Assembly (NCBI RefSeq): GCF_000518485.1 | Contig: NZ_KI912443.1 | Span: forward strand, 186,001-250,000 | Direction of reading: 5' to 3' | Origin: Olleya marilimosa CAM030 | Lineage (GTDB): Bacteria > Bacteroidota > Bacteroidia > Flavobacteriales > Flavobacteriaceae | DNA: 64,000 nt | Shown: one piece after another, positions 54,633-63,166 of the stretch | Numbering within the stretch: the first letter of the stretch is position 1 | How the letters are laid out: every line of letters starts with the position of its first letter | Made by a program: the position numbers and the translations under genes | The notes under the pieces: generated by a model | Seen by the model: only the letters and a program-made list of their open reading frames with translations | Told to the model about the DNA's origin: nothing | Database searches by the model: none

Positions 54633-55439
54633 TTATTTTTCTTTTCCTAATTCAACAGCTCTATCAAATGCAGCATAAGCAGCATCTTGGATAAGTTGTT
54701 TTACATTGTTATCTTCCATACTATCAATTGCAGCTTGAGTTGTACCTCCTTTAGAGGCTACTTTGTCAATCCATTTTTCTGGAGATATATCGTTTTGACT
54801 AAATAATTCTATTGCACCTTCAAAAGTGTTACTTACTAATACTTTAGAGTCATAGTCCGAAAAGCCCATTTTTAAAGCAGCTTCTAACATGGACTGCATA
54901 AAATAAAATACATAAGCAGGACCACTTCCAGAAATTCCGGTTGAGGCATCAATAAAGTTTTCGTTACTAACCTCAATCGATGTTCCTGTGGTATCTAATA
55001 AATGTCTTATCATTAAAAGCTCTACTTTTGAAACAGATGCGTCACCAGTATAAGACGTCACACCTTTACCCACCTTAGCTGGTAGGTTAGGCATAGTTCT
55101 AATTACTTTTTTTATACCCAAGCCTTTTTGAATGGAGTTTATAGTAACTCCTGCCATTAGAGATACAAAAATTTGCTCTTTATTAACCATACGCTTCATT
55201 TCTGTAAATAGGTCGTCACAGTGGTAAGGTTTTACTGCTAAAAAAATAATGTCTGCTTGTGGTAAACAATCTTTTAAAGAGGTGTAAACATTAAATTTTG
55301 GTTCTTGTCTTAAGGTTTCAATTTTTTTAGGATCGGTATCAAATATTCTTAATTTGTGTTTATTTAATAATGAAGAATTTATCATTCCTTCAGAATAAGT
55401 TAAACCCATGTTTCCGGCTCCTATTACTAATACTTTCAT
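54633..55439 (-). CDS. proC: Pyrroline-5-carboxylate reductase
   Basis: A 268-residue NAD(P)H-dependent enzyme catalysing the last step of proline synthesis. The N-terminal Rossmann loop is VIGAGNMGLTYSEG; the C-terminal part contains RTMPNLPAKVGKG, GISGSGPAYVF and KVASKGGTTQAAI, the dimer/substrate region. It is first in the proC-proB-proA operon, so all three enzymes of the glutamate-to-proline pathway are together. Confidence 0.95.
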   Translation of the reverse strand: MKVLVIGAGNMGLTYSEGMINSSLLNKHKLRIFDTDPKKIETLRQEPKFNVYTSLKDCLPQADIIFLAVKPYHCDDLFTEMKRMVNKEQIFVSLMAGVTINSIQKGLGIKKVIRTMPNLPAKVGKGVTSYTGDASVSKVELLMIRHLLDTTGTSIEVSNENFIDASTGISGSGPAYVFYFMQSMLEAALKMGFSDYDSKVLVSNTFEGAIELFSQNDISPEKWIDKVASKGGTTQAAIDSMEDNNVKQLIQDAAYAAFDRAVELGKEK

Positions 55440-55620
55440 AATTTGTTTTAATTAATAAATTAACTGTCAGTATCATAATAGCCTCAATTACTGTGCGACA
55501 GTGCCAAAACGAAAGTTTGATTTAAAGAATTTAGGTTTTTATAAAGATTTGTAGTGATAATTGTGATATTGAAAATTAAAGGAGTAAATAGGTGGCAATA
55601 TCTAAATTTATAAAATTAAG

Positions 55621-55694
55621 AAACGGGTTAATTGTGACAGTCTGTCGGTGACAAATTTTGATTTTTGCACCATTCTGAAACAATTAACCCGTTT
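55621..55694. repeat. Long-loop 15-bp perfect inverted repeat between the GT2 gene and proC
   Basis: Arms AAACGGGTTAATTGT (55621-55635) and ACAATTAACCCGTTT (55680-55694) are exact complements separated by 44 nt. The loop contains a nested GACAG-T-CTGTC palindrome and two GTGACA copies 14 bp apart. It lies 28 nt after the GT2 stop and about 180 nt upstream of proC. On the minus strand it is followed by TTTCTTAATTTT, so it might terminate the GT2 transcript, but the long loop is unusual for that. Confidence 0.65.
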
Positions 55695-55721
55695 GAATTA
55701 GGGGTGTTTAGTGAATAAATG

Positions 55722-57146
55722 TTACTTTTTTTCGACTAATCCTCTTGTTAGCCAGCCTCTTCTATTTGCTGTTGCAATTGCGTAAGGTGTAATCCAAAAC
55801 AATCCAAAGGTGTATAAAATACTATATGAGTATGCCCAAAACCCTTGATAAGTTTTATATTTTTTGGTGAAAAATAATAATGAAAATGTAGATAAAATTA
55901 AGATGCTTACTAGAGTAGATCCAAAGAATAACAATGGATGTACCATGACAAAAAATAACATAAAAATTATTAAAGGATAACTCATTATTAGTTTAGAAAA
56001 TTGACTAAAAAATAATAATCTAGTTCCTAATTTATTACCTTCTCTAAAGTTAGTAAACACATATTTAGCCATTTCTAAATTTTCTCTTACATTGCTTCTT
56101 CCCCAACGTATAAACATCTTGTAAAGTCCTAAATATTCTTCAGGTACATTAGTGTAAGCAATAGCATTACTTTGAAATAATACATGGTCGCCTTGTTTTA
56201 AAATCATATTGGTCATGGCTCTATCTTCTCCAATATCTGAAGGTTGTCCCATAAAAGTCTGGTTAATCCACTCTGGTAATACTTTAAACACAGCAGTGCT
56301 TCTATATGCAGCTAATGCTCCTGGAGTACACAAAACAGAGTTTAAATTACTTTCTGCAGATCGTACAAATTCAAAACTCATAACAAAGCTTACATCAAGC
56401 ATTTTAGGAAGCATTTTGGATTTGTTATTAAGTACTCTAATGTTTCCAGCTACAGCACCACAATTTTTGTTAGCTACAAATGGACTTACTAAATTTCTTA
56501 ACGTGTCTTTAGTAACAATAGAGTCGCTATCAACGGTTACAAATATATCACCTGTTCCAAGGTTAAAACCACGATATAAAGCATGACGTTTTCCTTTGTT
56601 TTTAGGTTGTTTATAAATTTCTAGTCGGTCTCCTAATTGTTTTTTAGCATCAACCATCCAATCCCAAGTGTCGTCTAAGCTACCATCATCTATTGCTAAT
56701 AGTTGTAATTTATCTTTTGGGTAGTCGCTTTTATCTAAGCTCATTAATGTATCCCAAACTTGTTTTCCTTCATTGTAAGCTGGTACTATAATAGTACAAG
56801 TTGGTAACTCTTGGTCAGTAACTGATGTAACTGGTTTGTATTTAAAATAATTATAGGCTGTATATAAAAAGAATAAAACCTTATATGCAAATAAAGTTGT
56901 TGCCACGTAAATAAAAGTAAGCCCAATTTTAGTGCTCATTTGTGACGAGTTAAAAGCGTCAAAATCGTTATGAAATACCGAAAAAAAGTAAACCCCCAAA
57001 ATAATTAGTAAAAAGGTACTTATTAATACTAATCTGTTTTGTGGGCTTCCAGAAATACCTTTACTGTGAAAAAATCCGTTGATGTTGTTTATTATTTTTT
57101 TTCTATTTGATGTAGTTTTAATTGCATTGGTAGTTTTTGTAGCCAT
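55722..57146 (-). CDS. Family 2 processive-type glycosyltransferase, membrane-embedded
   Basis: A 474-residue GT2. Two N-terminal membrane helices (about 40-60 and 72-97) precede the catalytic domain with TIIVPAYNEG, AIDDGS, VDSDS (metal DxD), GAVAGNIRV, the acceptor/base region GEDRAMTN and IRWGRSN in place of QxxRW. Several C-terminal helices follow (about 370-465). The layout resembles hyaluronan/chitin synthase and PgaC N-acetylglucosaminyltransferases, suggesting a secreted beta-linked polymer. No partner such as a deacetylase is next to it, so the product is unknown. Confidence 0.85.
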   Translation of the reverse strand: MATKTTNAIKTTSNRKKIINNINGFFHSKGISGSPQNRLVLISTFLLIILGVYFFSVFHNDFDAFNSSQMSTKIGLTFIYVATTLFAYKVLFFLYTAYNYFKYKPVTSVTDQELPTCTIIVPAYNEGKQVWDTLMSLDKSDYPKDKLQLLAIDDGSLDDTWDWMVDAKKQLGDRLEIYKQPKNKGKRHALYRGFNLGTGDIFVTVDSDSIVTKDTLRNLVSPFVANKNCGAVAGNIRVLNNKSKMLPKMLDVSFVMSFEFVRSAESNLNSVLCTPGALAAYRSTAVFKVLPEWINQTFMGQPSDIGEDRAMTNMILKQGDHVLFQSNAIAYTNVPEEYLGLYKMFIRWGRSNVRENLEMAKYVFTNFREGNKLGTRLLFFSQFSKLIMSYPLIIFMLFFVMVHPLLFFGSTLVSILILSTFSLLFFTKKYKTYQGFWAYSYSILYTFGLFWITPYAIATANRRGWLTRGLVEKK

Positions 57147-57281
57147 AAAATTGTCTGTATTTAAATTATAGTGATATTAGATTTACGCTACAAATTTTGG
57201 TTTAGATGTTTTTTAATATTTATTTAAGACAACTTTTTTAATAGGTTTTAGTAATTGTATTTTATCCTTAAATTAAAAGCG

Positions 57282-57318
57282 CAAAAAAGCCCAAATAGAA
57301 AAAAAACTATTTGGGCTA
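57282..57318 (-). terminator. Intrinsic terminator of pnp
   Basis: On the minus strand the stem AGCCCAAATAG/CTATTTGGGCT encloses a T-rich 8-nt loop and is followed by a T-run, 25 nt after the pnp stop. Confidence 0.9.
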
Positions 57319-57342
57319 TTATACTATAAGTTTAAAAAAGAA

Positions 57343-59595
57343 TTAGTCTTCTTTTTTGTCTTCTCTAGGTTTTCTGTCGTCACGCTTGTTATCGCGTCCA
57401 CGATTATCTCTACCTCTGTTATCACGTCCACCACGATCATTGTTTTCTCTTGGTGGTCTAGCTACATAACCTTCTGGTTTAGGTAAAATTGCTTTTCTAG
57501 ATACTTTTTCTTTACGTGTTCTTGGGTCAAGACCAAAATATTTAACGTCAAAAACGTCTCCCATGTTAACAACATCAGTAACATTTTCAGTACGTTCCCA
57601 TGCTAATTCGCTTACGTGTAATAACACTTCGTTTCCTGGTGCATCCATGTACTCTACAACAGCACCAAAATCTAGCATTTTGATAACTTTTACTTGGTAT
57701 ACTTTACCAACTTCAGGTTTAAATAATATAGCATCAATTTTTGCCATTACAGCATCAATTCCTTTTTTACCAACTCCTAAAATCTCAACAATACCTTCTT
57801 CTGTAACAGGATCTTCGTTAATAACGATAGTTGTTTCAGTTTCTTTTTGCATCTCTTGGATTACTTTTCCTCCAGGCCCAATTAAAGCTCCAATAAATGC
57901 GTTAGGAATACGTCTTGTCACCATTGTAGGTGCATGTTCCTTAACTTCTTCATTTGGTACTGGAATTGTATCTGTAAGTTTACCTAAGATATGTAAACGT
58001 CCATCACGAGCTTGTTTTAGTGCATTTACTAAAATTTCATATGATAAACCTTTTACTTTAATATCCATTTGACAAGCAGTAATACCATCTGCTGTACCTG
58101 TAACTTTAAAGTCCATATCACCTAAGTGATCTTCGTCTCCTAAAATATCAGATAATACAGCGTATTTTCCTGTTTCTTGGTCAGAGATTAATCCCATTGC
58201 AATTCCAGAAACTGGTTTTTTAAGCTTAACTCCAGCGTCCATAAGTGCCATAGTACCTGCACATACAGTTGCCATAGATGATGATCCGTTAGATTCTAAA
58301 ACTTCTGATACTACACGTACTGTATAAGGACAGTCTGCTGGTACCATATTTTTTAATGCACGTTGTGCTAAATTACCATGACCAACTTCACGTCTTGAAG
58401 TCCCTCTTAAAGGTCTTGCTTCTCCTGTTGAAAAAGGAGGGAAGTTGTAGTGTAGATAAAAACGCTCTTCTCCTTCAAAAGAGGCCATATCTATTTGGTT
58501 TGCTTCTCTGGATGTACCTAAAGTAACTGTAGCTAATGCTTGAGTTTCTCCACGAGTAAATATAGACGATCCATGTGTTGATGGTAAGTAGTCTACCTCG
58601 CACCAGATTGGTCTAATCTCGTCAGTCTTACGACCATCAAGACGTAATCCTTCATTTAAAGTTAAATTTCTAATAGCAGCTTTTTCTGCTTTAGCATAAT
58701 ATTTAGAGACTAAATCTCCGTAATCTGCTAATTCTTCTTCAGTAAATGTTGCTTTTATCTCTTCTTTAATTTCAGAAAAAGCATTGCTTCTTTCTTTTTT
58801 AGATGATCCTGCTTTAGCGACAGCATAAACTTTGTCATACGCCATGTCGTATATTTTCTTAGCTAAATCTTCATCTTCTCTTTCTGGTTCGTACTCACGT
58901 GTTTCTTTTTTACCAAAAGCTTCTGCTAATCTTACTTGAGCAGCACATTGTACTTTAATAGCTTCGTGAGCAAATTTGATTGCTTCAGCCATTTCTTCTT
59001 CAGAAATTTCTAACATTTCACCTTCAACCATCATTACAGAATCAGCAGAGGCACCAATCATCATATCTAGATCAGACTCTTCTAATTGTGCACGCGTTGG
59101 GTTAATGATAAATTCACCATTAATACGTCCAACTCTAGCTTCAGAGATAGGCGTTTCAAATGGTACGTCAGATAATTGGATAGCAGCAGATGCAGCTAAT
59201 CCAGCCATAGCGTCTGGCATAACGTTGTCGTCATGAGACATTAATTGGATCATCACTTGTGTTTCTGCATGATAATCTTTTGGAAATAATGGACGTAAAA
59301 CACGGTCAACAAGACGCATAGTTAATACTTCTCCATCACTAGGTCTTGCTTCTCTTTTAAAGAAACCTCCAGGATAACGTCCAGCAGCAGCAAATTTTTC
59401 GCGGTAATCTACTGTTAATGGTAAAAAGTCAACGTCACTTTGTTTGTAGTTAGATACTAATGTACATAACAACATGCAGTTTCCTGACTGTACAACAACA
59501 GATCCATGTGCCTGTTTTGCTAATTTTCCGGTTTCGATAGAAATAGTTCTACCGTCTCCAAGGTCTATGACCTCTTTAAAAACTTGTGGAATCAT
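57343..59595 (-). CDS. pnp: Polynucleotide phosphorylase
   Basis: A 750-residue 3'-5' phosphorolytic exoribonuclease. Two RNase-PH domains (about 1-230 and 315-545) flank a helical domain; [21 protein letters not shown] and [16 protein letters not shown] are typical (read in parts), and the second active-site Asp region is [17 protein letters not shown] domain (about 555-610, [13 protein letters not shown]) and an S1 domain (about 620-690) follow. The tail has three near-identical GRDNRGRD-type Arg/Gly/Asp repeats and a charged end. It follows rpsO on the same strand, the order conserved in many bacteria. Confidence 0.96.
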   Translation of the reverse strand: MIPQVFKEVIDLGDGRTISIETGKLAKQAHGSVVVQSGNCMLLCTLVSNYKQSDVDFLPLTVDYREKFAAAGRYPGGFFKREARPSDGEVLTMRLVDRVLRPLFPKDYHAETQVMIQLMSHDDNVMPDAMAGLAASAAIQLSDVPFETPISEARVGRINGEFIINPTRAQLEESDLDMMIGASADSVMMVEGEMLEISEEEMAEAIKFAHEAIKVQCAAQVRLAEAFGKKETREYEPEREDEDLAKKIYDMAYDKVYAVAKAGSSKKERSNAFSEIKEEIKATFTEEELADYGDLVSKYYAKAEKAAIRNLTLNEGLRLDGRKTDEIRPIWCEVDYLPSTHGSSIFTRGETQALATVTLGTSREANQIDMASFEGEERFYLHYNFPPFSTGEARPLRGTSRREVGHGNLAQRALKNMVPADCPYTVRVVSEVLESNGSSSMATVCAGTMALMDAGVKLKKPVSGIAMGLISDQETGKYAVLSDILGDEDHLGDMDFKVTGTADGITACQMDIKVKGLSYEILVNALKQARDGRLHILGKLTDTIPVPNEEVKEHAPTMVTRRIPNAFIGALIGPGGKVIQEMQKETETTIVINEDPVTEEGIVEILGVGKKGIDAVMAKIDAILFKPEVGKVYQVKVIKMLDFGAVVEYMDAPGNEVLLHVSELAWERTENVTDVVNMGDVFDVKYFGLDPRTRKEKVSRKAILPKPEGYVARPPRENNDRGGRDNRGRDNRGRDNKRDDRKPREDKKED

Positions 59596-59730
59596 AAATT
59601 TTTTTAATTCTAATTAAACAATGGTCGTTGTGTTGTGGTAGTAGTAGTTGTGATTGACCAATGAAAAACTGTAATTAGCTTCTTCAATTTTGATTATTAT
59701 ACTCGTTCAAATCGAGTTGTTTGGTATCAA

Positions 59731-59757
59731 AAAACCACGCTAAAAAGCGTGGTTTTT
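59731..59757 (-). terminator. Intrinsic terminator after rpsO
   Basis: The stem AAAACCACGCT/AGCGTGGTTTT with an AAAA loop lies 10 nt after the rpsO stop on the minus strand, and both sides have A/T runs. It should limit readthrough into pnp. Confidence 0.88.
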
Positions 59758-59765
59758 TATTATGA

Positions 59766-60035
59766 TTATTTTCTTAATCCTAATTCTTTAATAATTGCAC
59801 GATATCTTAAGATATCTTTTTTAATTAAGTAATCTAGTAAGCTTCTTCTTTTTCCTACTAGTTTTACTAAAGAACGCTCAGTGTTATAATCTTTACGATT
59901 TTTCTTTAAGTGCTCAGTTAAGTGGTTGATACGGTAAGTAAATAAAGCAATTTGCCCTTCTGCAGTACCTGTGTCTTTTGAATTTTTACCGTGTTTAGCA
60001 AAAATTTCTTCTTTTTCTTTTTGATCTAAATACAT
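59766..60035 (-). CDS. rpsO: Ribosomal protein S15
   Basis: An 89-residue small-subunit protein that binds the central domain of 16S rRNA. It contains KHGKNSKDTGTAEGQIA, LTEHLKKNRKDY and LVGKRRSLLDYL, the S15 core. The ATG at 60035 gives the family N-terminus MYLDQKEK and the standard length; an in-frame ATG 33 nt upstream would add 11 non-conserved residues. A -7 box and a 5'-terminal hairpin precede it. Confidence 0.97.
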   Translation of the reverse strand: MYLDQKEKEEIFAKHGKNSKDTGTAEGQIALFTYRINHLTEHLKKNRKDYNTERSLVKLVGKRRSLLDYLIKKDILRYRAIIKELGLRK

Positions 60036-60067
60036 TCTAATATTATTATAAATGATTGTTATGTACA

Positions 60068-60084
60068 CGAAAGTTTATCTTTCG
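60068..60084 (-). promoter_or_regulatory. 5'-leader hairpin of rpsO
   Basis: Perfect 6-bp arms CGAAAG/CTTTCG with a 5-nt loop lie directly downstream of the -7 box and so near the transcript start. It could stabilise the mRNA 5' end or form part of an S15 autoregulatory site. Both roles are inference. Confidence 0.4.
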
Positions 60085-60089
60085 AGCCG

Positions 60090-60097
60090 CAAATATA
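60090..60097 (-). promoter_or_regulatory. -7 box TATATTTG of the rpsO promoter
   Basis: Forward CAAATATA reads TATATTTG on the minus strand, an exact TAnnTTTG match 54 nt upstream of the rpsO ATG. No -33 TTG is seen at standard spacing. Confidence 0.55.
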
Positions 60098-60193
60098 GTT
60101 ATTTTTAATGATTTCGTAATTTTTAAAACAAATTCTTCTAAAATTTTTTTAAAAATGCAGTATGGTCTATTTTTAGGTCAATATTACATTACC

Positions 60194-61294
60194 ATGAACA
60201 AAGAAAATATAGAAGATTTAAAATCCAATTTTTTGCCTGATGTTTTTAATCATGCATATCATGGGATTGCAATTGTAGGACTTGATGGTAAATGGATAAA
60301 AGTTAATAAAAGTATTTGTAACCTTTTAGGTTATACTGAAGCCGAACTTTTAAACTTAACGTTTCAGGATATTACCCATAAAGCAGATTTAGACATTGAT
60401 TTAGATAAATTAAGTGAATTACTTACTGGTATTTCAGATAGTTACACAATGCTTAAAAGGTATTTTGCTAAAAATGGTAATATTATTTGGGCGCAATTAT
60501 CTGTGTCTATAGTTAAAAATGAATTAGGAGCACCTAAGTATTTTATATCTCAAATACAGGACGTGACCGATTTAAAGAAAGGTGAGAGTGAAAAGGAGGT
60601 GTTTACTGAAGTTATTAAAGAGCAAAATGAAAGGTTATTAAATTTTTCTAGGATAATTTCTCATAATTTAAGCACGCATGCTGGAAACCTTAAAACATTA
60701 GCCCAGTTTACTAAGACTGAAGTTCCGGAAATTACAAAAAACGAAAGTTTTATTTATTTAAATGAAGCTATTACTAATTTAAATGAGACCGTAAAACATT
60801 TAAAAAATATAGCAGAATCTACTTGGTTTGAAAAAGATGATTTAAAACCTTTAAGTTTAAGTAAGTATATAACAAATGCAATTTATAGTGTTAATGCTTT
60901 GGCTGTAAATAATACTTGCGAAATTAAAAATTTAGTGACTGAGGATATTAAAGTTGTAGCTGTTGAGGCCTATTTAGATAGTATTATCCTTAATCTATTA
61001 ACTAATGCGATTAAATATAGAGATAAAAATAAAAAGTCTGAAGTTGTTTTAAGTGCTCAAGTTAAAGATGGATTTGTAGTTTTAAGTGTTAAAGACAATG
61101 GTTTAGGTCTGGATATGGATAAATATGGACACAAAATATTTTCTTTATATCAAACGTTTCATAAAAACAAAAATGCTAGAGGTGTAGGATTGTTTATTAC
61201 AAAAAGTCAAGTTGAATCCATAGGTGGTAAGATAGAATTTGATAGTCAAGTTAATGTTGGAAGTCAGTTTTTGGTCTATTTTAAAACAGCGTAA
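60194..61294 (+). CDS. PAS-domain sensor histidine kinase, soluble
   Basis: A 366-residue histidine kinase from the ATG at 60194; the frame stays open upstream but that part has no family similarity and overlaps the divergent rpsO leader. A PAS domain covers about 15-130 (GIAIVGLDGKWIKVNKS, CNLLGYTEAEL, then QDVTDLKK). The H-box is SRIISHNLSTH with His157, and the ATPase has NLLTNAIKY (N box), DNGLGLDMDKYG (G1) and GVGLFITK (G2). No membrane helix is seen, so it senses a cytoplasmic signal. No response regulator gene is adjacent. Confidence 0.92.
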   Translation: MNKENIEDLKSNFLPDVFNHAYHGIAIVGLDGKWIKVNKSICNLLGYTEAELLNLTFQDITHKADLDIDLDKLSELLTGISDSYTMLKRYFAKNGNIIWAQLSVSIVKNELGAPKYFISQIQDVTDLKKGESEKEVFTEVIKEQNERLLNFSRIISHNLSTHAGNLKTLAQFTKTEVPEITKNESFIYLNEAITNLNETVKHLKNIAESTWFEKDDLKPLSLSKYITNAIYSVNALAVNNTCEIKNLVTEDIKVVAVEAYLDSIILNLLTNAIKYRDKNKKSEVVLSAQVKDGFVVLSVKDNGLGLDMDKYGHKIFSLYQTFHKNKNARGVGLFITKSQVESIGGKIEFDSQVNVGSQFLVYFKTA

Positions 61295-61326
61295 ACCGAT
61301 TACCTTTATTAAATATAGATAAAACA

Positions 61327-61950
61327 ATGAGATATAGTGTCGGTTTAATGTTACTAATGATTATGTTAGTAAGTTGTGCAAATCAAAAAAACTTAAGACT
61401 AGCTAATTTTAGTAATGATCAGAAGGCATTAATAACTGCTTTTGATGCAGATAAGCCCATGCGTGTTTTTAAAATAAACAATGCTAAAGATTCTGTTTTA
61501 TTAAGACAGCAAAGTAGTTATGTTAAGCCAGATCCTAATGATATTACTTTGAGGCATTTTACTAAGCGGTTGTTTGCAACTGTTAGAGATAGTTTGTCAT
61601 TAGGTGTCGGTATTGCTGCACCACAAGTTGGTATATTAAAAAATATTATTTGGGTACAACGTTTTGATAAAGCTGATGCACCTTTTGAGGTTTATCTTAA
61701 TCCAAGGATTATTAATTACTCTGACCAAAAACAAATACAGAGAGAAGGTTGTTTGTCTATTCCTAATAGAAAAGCAACTTTAAATACCAGATCTAAAGCA
61801 ATTGTTATTGAATATGATACCATGGAGGGTGAGCATCTAGAAGAAACTATTAGCGATTTTACTTCGGTAATTTTCCAGCATGAAATAGACCATTTAAATG
61901 GAATACTATTTCTTGATCATTTAAATCAGGATGTTAATACTACAAATTAA
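61327..61950 (+). CDS. Lipoprotein-type peptide deformylase homologue
   Basis: A 207-residue protein with all three deformylase motifs: GVGIAAPQVG (Gln100), EGCLSIP (metal Cys142) and HEIDHLNG (His185, Glu186, His189). Its N-terminus is a clear lipoprotein signal, with a hydrophobic core and lipobox LVSC (Cys17). Deformylases normally act on nascent chains in the cytoplasm, so an exported lipid-anchored form must have another substrate, perhaps formylated peptides outside. It starts 32 nt after the histidine kinase and shares a terminator with accD. The active site looks intact. Confidence 0.88.
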   Translation: MRYSVGLMLLMIMLVSCANQKNLRLANFSNDQKALITAFDADKPMRVFKINNAKDSVLLRQQSSYVKPDPNDITLRHFTKRLFATVRDSLSLGVGIAAPQVGILKNIIWVQRFDKADAPFEVYLNPRIINYSDQKQIQREGCLSIPNRKATLNTRSKAIVIEYDTMEGEHLEETISDFTSVIFQHEIDHLNGILFLDHLNQDVNTTN

Positions 61951-61953
61951 TAT

Positions 61954-61988
61954 AAAAAAAACCTTACTAGCATTAGTAAGGTTTTTTT
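61954..61988. terminator. Bidirectional intrinsic terminator between the deformylase gene and accD
   Basis: The stem AACCTTACTA/TAGTAAGGTT with a GCAT loop has an A-run on the left and a T-run on the right, just after the deformylase stop and before the accD 3' end. Confidence 0.92.
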
Positions 61989-61996
61989 TATATTAA

Positions 61997-62854
61997 TTAA
62001 GCTCTTAAAGGCTTATTTGTGATTAAGTCAATATATAGATTAACTCTGTTTTTTAATTCTTTACGATGCGTAATAAAATCTAGAAAACCATGCTCTAATA
62101 AAAACTCAGAAGTTTGAAAACCTTCTGGTAATTCTTGACCAGTTGTATCGCGTACAACACGTGGTCCTGCAAAACCAATTAATGCTCCAGGTTCTGCAAT
62201 ATTAATATCTCCTAACATTGCAAAAGATGCTGTTGTACCTCCTGTTGTTGGGTCTGTACATAAAGAGATATATGGTAAACCTGCGTCTGCTAGTTGTCCT
62301 AATTTTGCTGATGTTTTAGCAAGTTGCATTAGCGATAATGCTGCTTCCATCATACGTGCACCTCCAGATTTAGAGATAATCATAAATGGTAATTTATTTT
62401 TAAGTGCGTAGTCTGCAGCGCGTGCAATTTTTTCTCCTACTACACTTCCCATTGATCCACCAATAAAGGCAAAGTCCATACAAGCAATTACAAGATCGTT
62501 TCCTTTAGATTTACCTACTGCGCAACGCACTGCGTCTTTTAGTTTGGTTTTTTCTTCTGCTGCTTTTAAACGGTCTGGATATTTTTTAGTATCCTCAAAT
62601 TTTAATGGGTCTTTAGAGGTAAGGTTTGCGTCTAGCTCTTTAAACTTATTATCATCAAATAATATTTCAAAGTACTCTTTGCTACCTATTCTTACGTGGT
62701 ATCCATCTTCTGGACTTACGTAAAAGTTTTTTTCTAGCTCTTTAGAGTCTACTATTTTTCCTGTTGGAGATTTGTACCACAATCCTTTTGGAATGTCTTT
62801 TTTCTGTTCGGTTGCGGTAGTAATACCTTTTTCTTTTCTTTTAAACCAAGCCAT
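61997..62854 (-). CDS. accD: Acetyl-CoA carboxylase carboxyltransferase subunit beta without zinc cysteines
   Basis: A 285-residue AccD that, with AccA, transfers the carboxyl group from biotin to acetyl-CoA for fatty-acid synthesis. The crotonase-fold core has [26 protein letters not shown] and [14 protein letters not shown] (read in parts). In E. coli the N-terminal CxxC...CxxC zinc ribbon has four Cys; the aligned segment here reads WYKSPTGK and YVSPEDGY, with no Cys in the first 100 residues. I recall similar loss in other Bacteroidota AccD. A good TTG-N20-TAATTTTG promoter lies upstream. Confidence 0.95.
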   Translation of the reverse strand: MAWFKRKEKGITTATEQKKDIPKGLWYKSPTGKIVDSKELEKNFYVSPEDGYHVRIGSKEYFEILFDDNKFKELDANLTSKDPLKFEDTKKYPDRLKAAEEKTKLKDAVRCAVGKSKGNDLVIACMDFAFIGGSMGSVVGEKIARAADYALKNKLPFMIISKSGGARMMEAALSLMQLAKTSAKLGQLADAGLPYISLCTDPTTGGTTASFAMLGDINIAEPGALIGFAGPRVVRDTTGQELPEGFQTSEFLLEHGFLDFITHRKELKNRVNLYIDLITNKPLRA

Positions 62855-62942
62855 ATTGATTTACTATTTTGGGATTAAGATTAGTAGATGTTTTCTAATA
62901 ATCTATTTTAATTTTAGTTTTTGTTTGCTTTATACAAGCGTA

Positions 62943-62973
62943 CAAAATTACATTTTTTATTAATCAATCTCAA
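62943..62973 (-). promoter_or_regulatory. accD promoter, TTG-N20-TAATTTTG
   Basis: On the minus strand TTG (62971-62973) is followed by 20 nt and TAATTTTG (62943-62950). This is the only site in the window I found with both flavobacterial elements at standard spacing. The -7 box ends 88 nt before the accD ATG. Confidence 0.65.
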
Positions 62974-63014
62974 AAATTGATGTCTCTATCTGTTTTTAAT
63001 TGTTTTTAGAGGAT

Positions 63015-63057
63015 AAAAAAAATCCGTTTAGTACTGAGGTTAATCAGTTTAAACGGA
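63015..63057 (-). terminator. Intrinsic terminator downstream of fba
   Basis: On the minus strand the stem TCCGTTTA/TAAACGGA (19-nt loop) is followed by a T-run. It ends the fba transcript within the 312-nt gene-free stretch 62855-63166, which also holds the accD promoter and the repeat element at 63079-63160. Confidence 0.75.
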
Positions 63058-63078
63058 ATTTTATTTTATGTAATTATG

Positions 63079-63160
63079 TTGGCTGCGTTAGGGATGGAGC
63101 AATTGTTGGAGCACATCTTTGATTGCGACTTGCGAGAGCCCGACCCTTGGGTAACGCCAA
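63079..63160. repeat. REP-like structured element with paired ends
   Basis: An 82-nt GC-richer island lies between fba and its terminator. The ends pair (TTGG..CGTTA on the left, TAACGCCAA on the right, 2-nt bulge), and the core carries GCGTTAGGGATGGAGC and GCCCGACCC. From memory, elements of the form GCGTTAGGGAT...GCCCGACCC...GCGCC occur many times in Flavobacteriaceae genomes near gene ends. It does not encode a protein. Function is unknown; the fba transcript would carry it in its 3' region. Confidence 0.6.
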
Positions 63161-63166
63161 AATAAT

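Noticed and set aside
57354-57440. Short tandem repeats in DNA at the 3' end of pnp as a possible repeat locus
   Set aside because: They encode the Arg/Gly/Asp-rich tail of polynucleotide phosphorylase and are coding, not a CRISPR or mobile element.
57563-58072. 169-residue open frame antisense to pnp
   Set aside because: It is Ser/Thr/Ile-rich shadow coding inside the conserved pnp gene, without motif or start context.
60056-60193. N-terminal extension of the PAS histidine kinase upstream of 60194
   Set aside because: The 46 extra residues show no PAS similarity and overlap the promoter and leader of the divergent rpsO gene.
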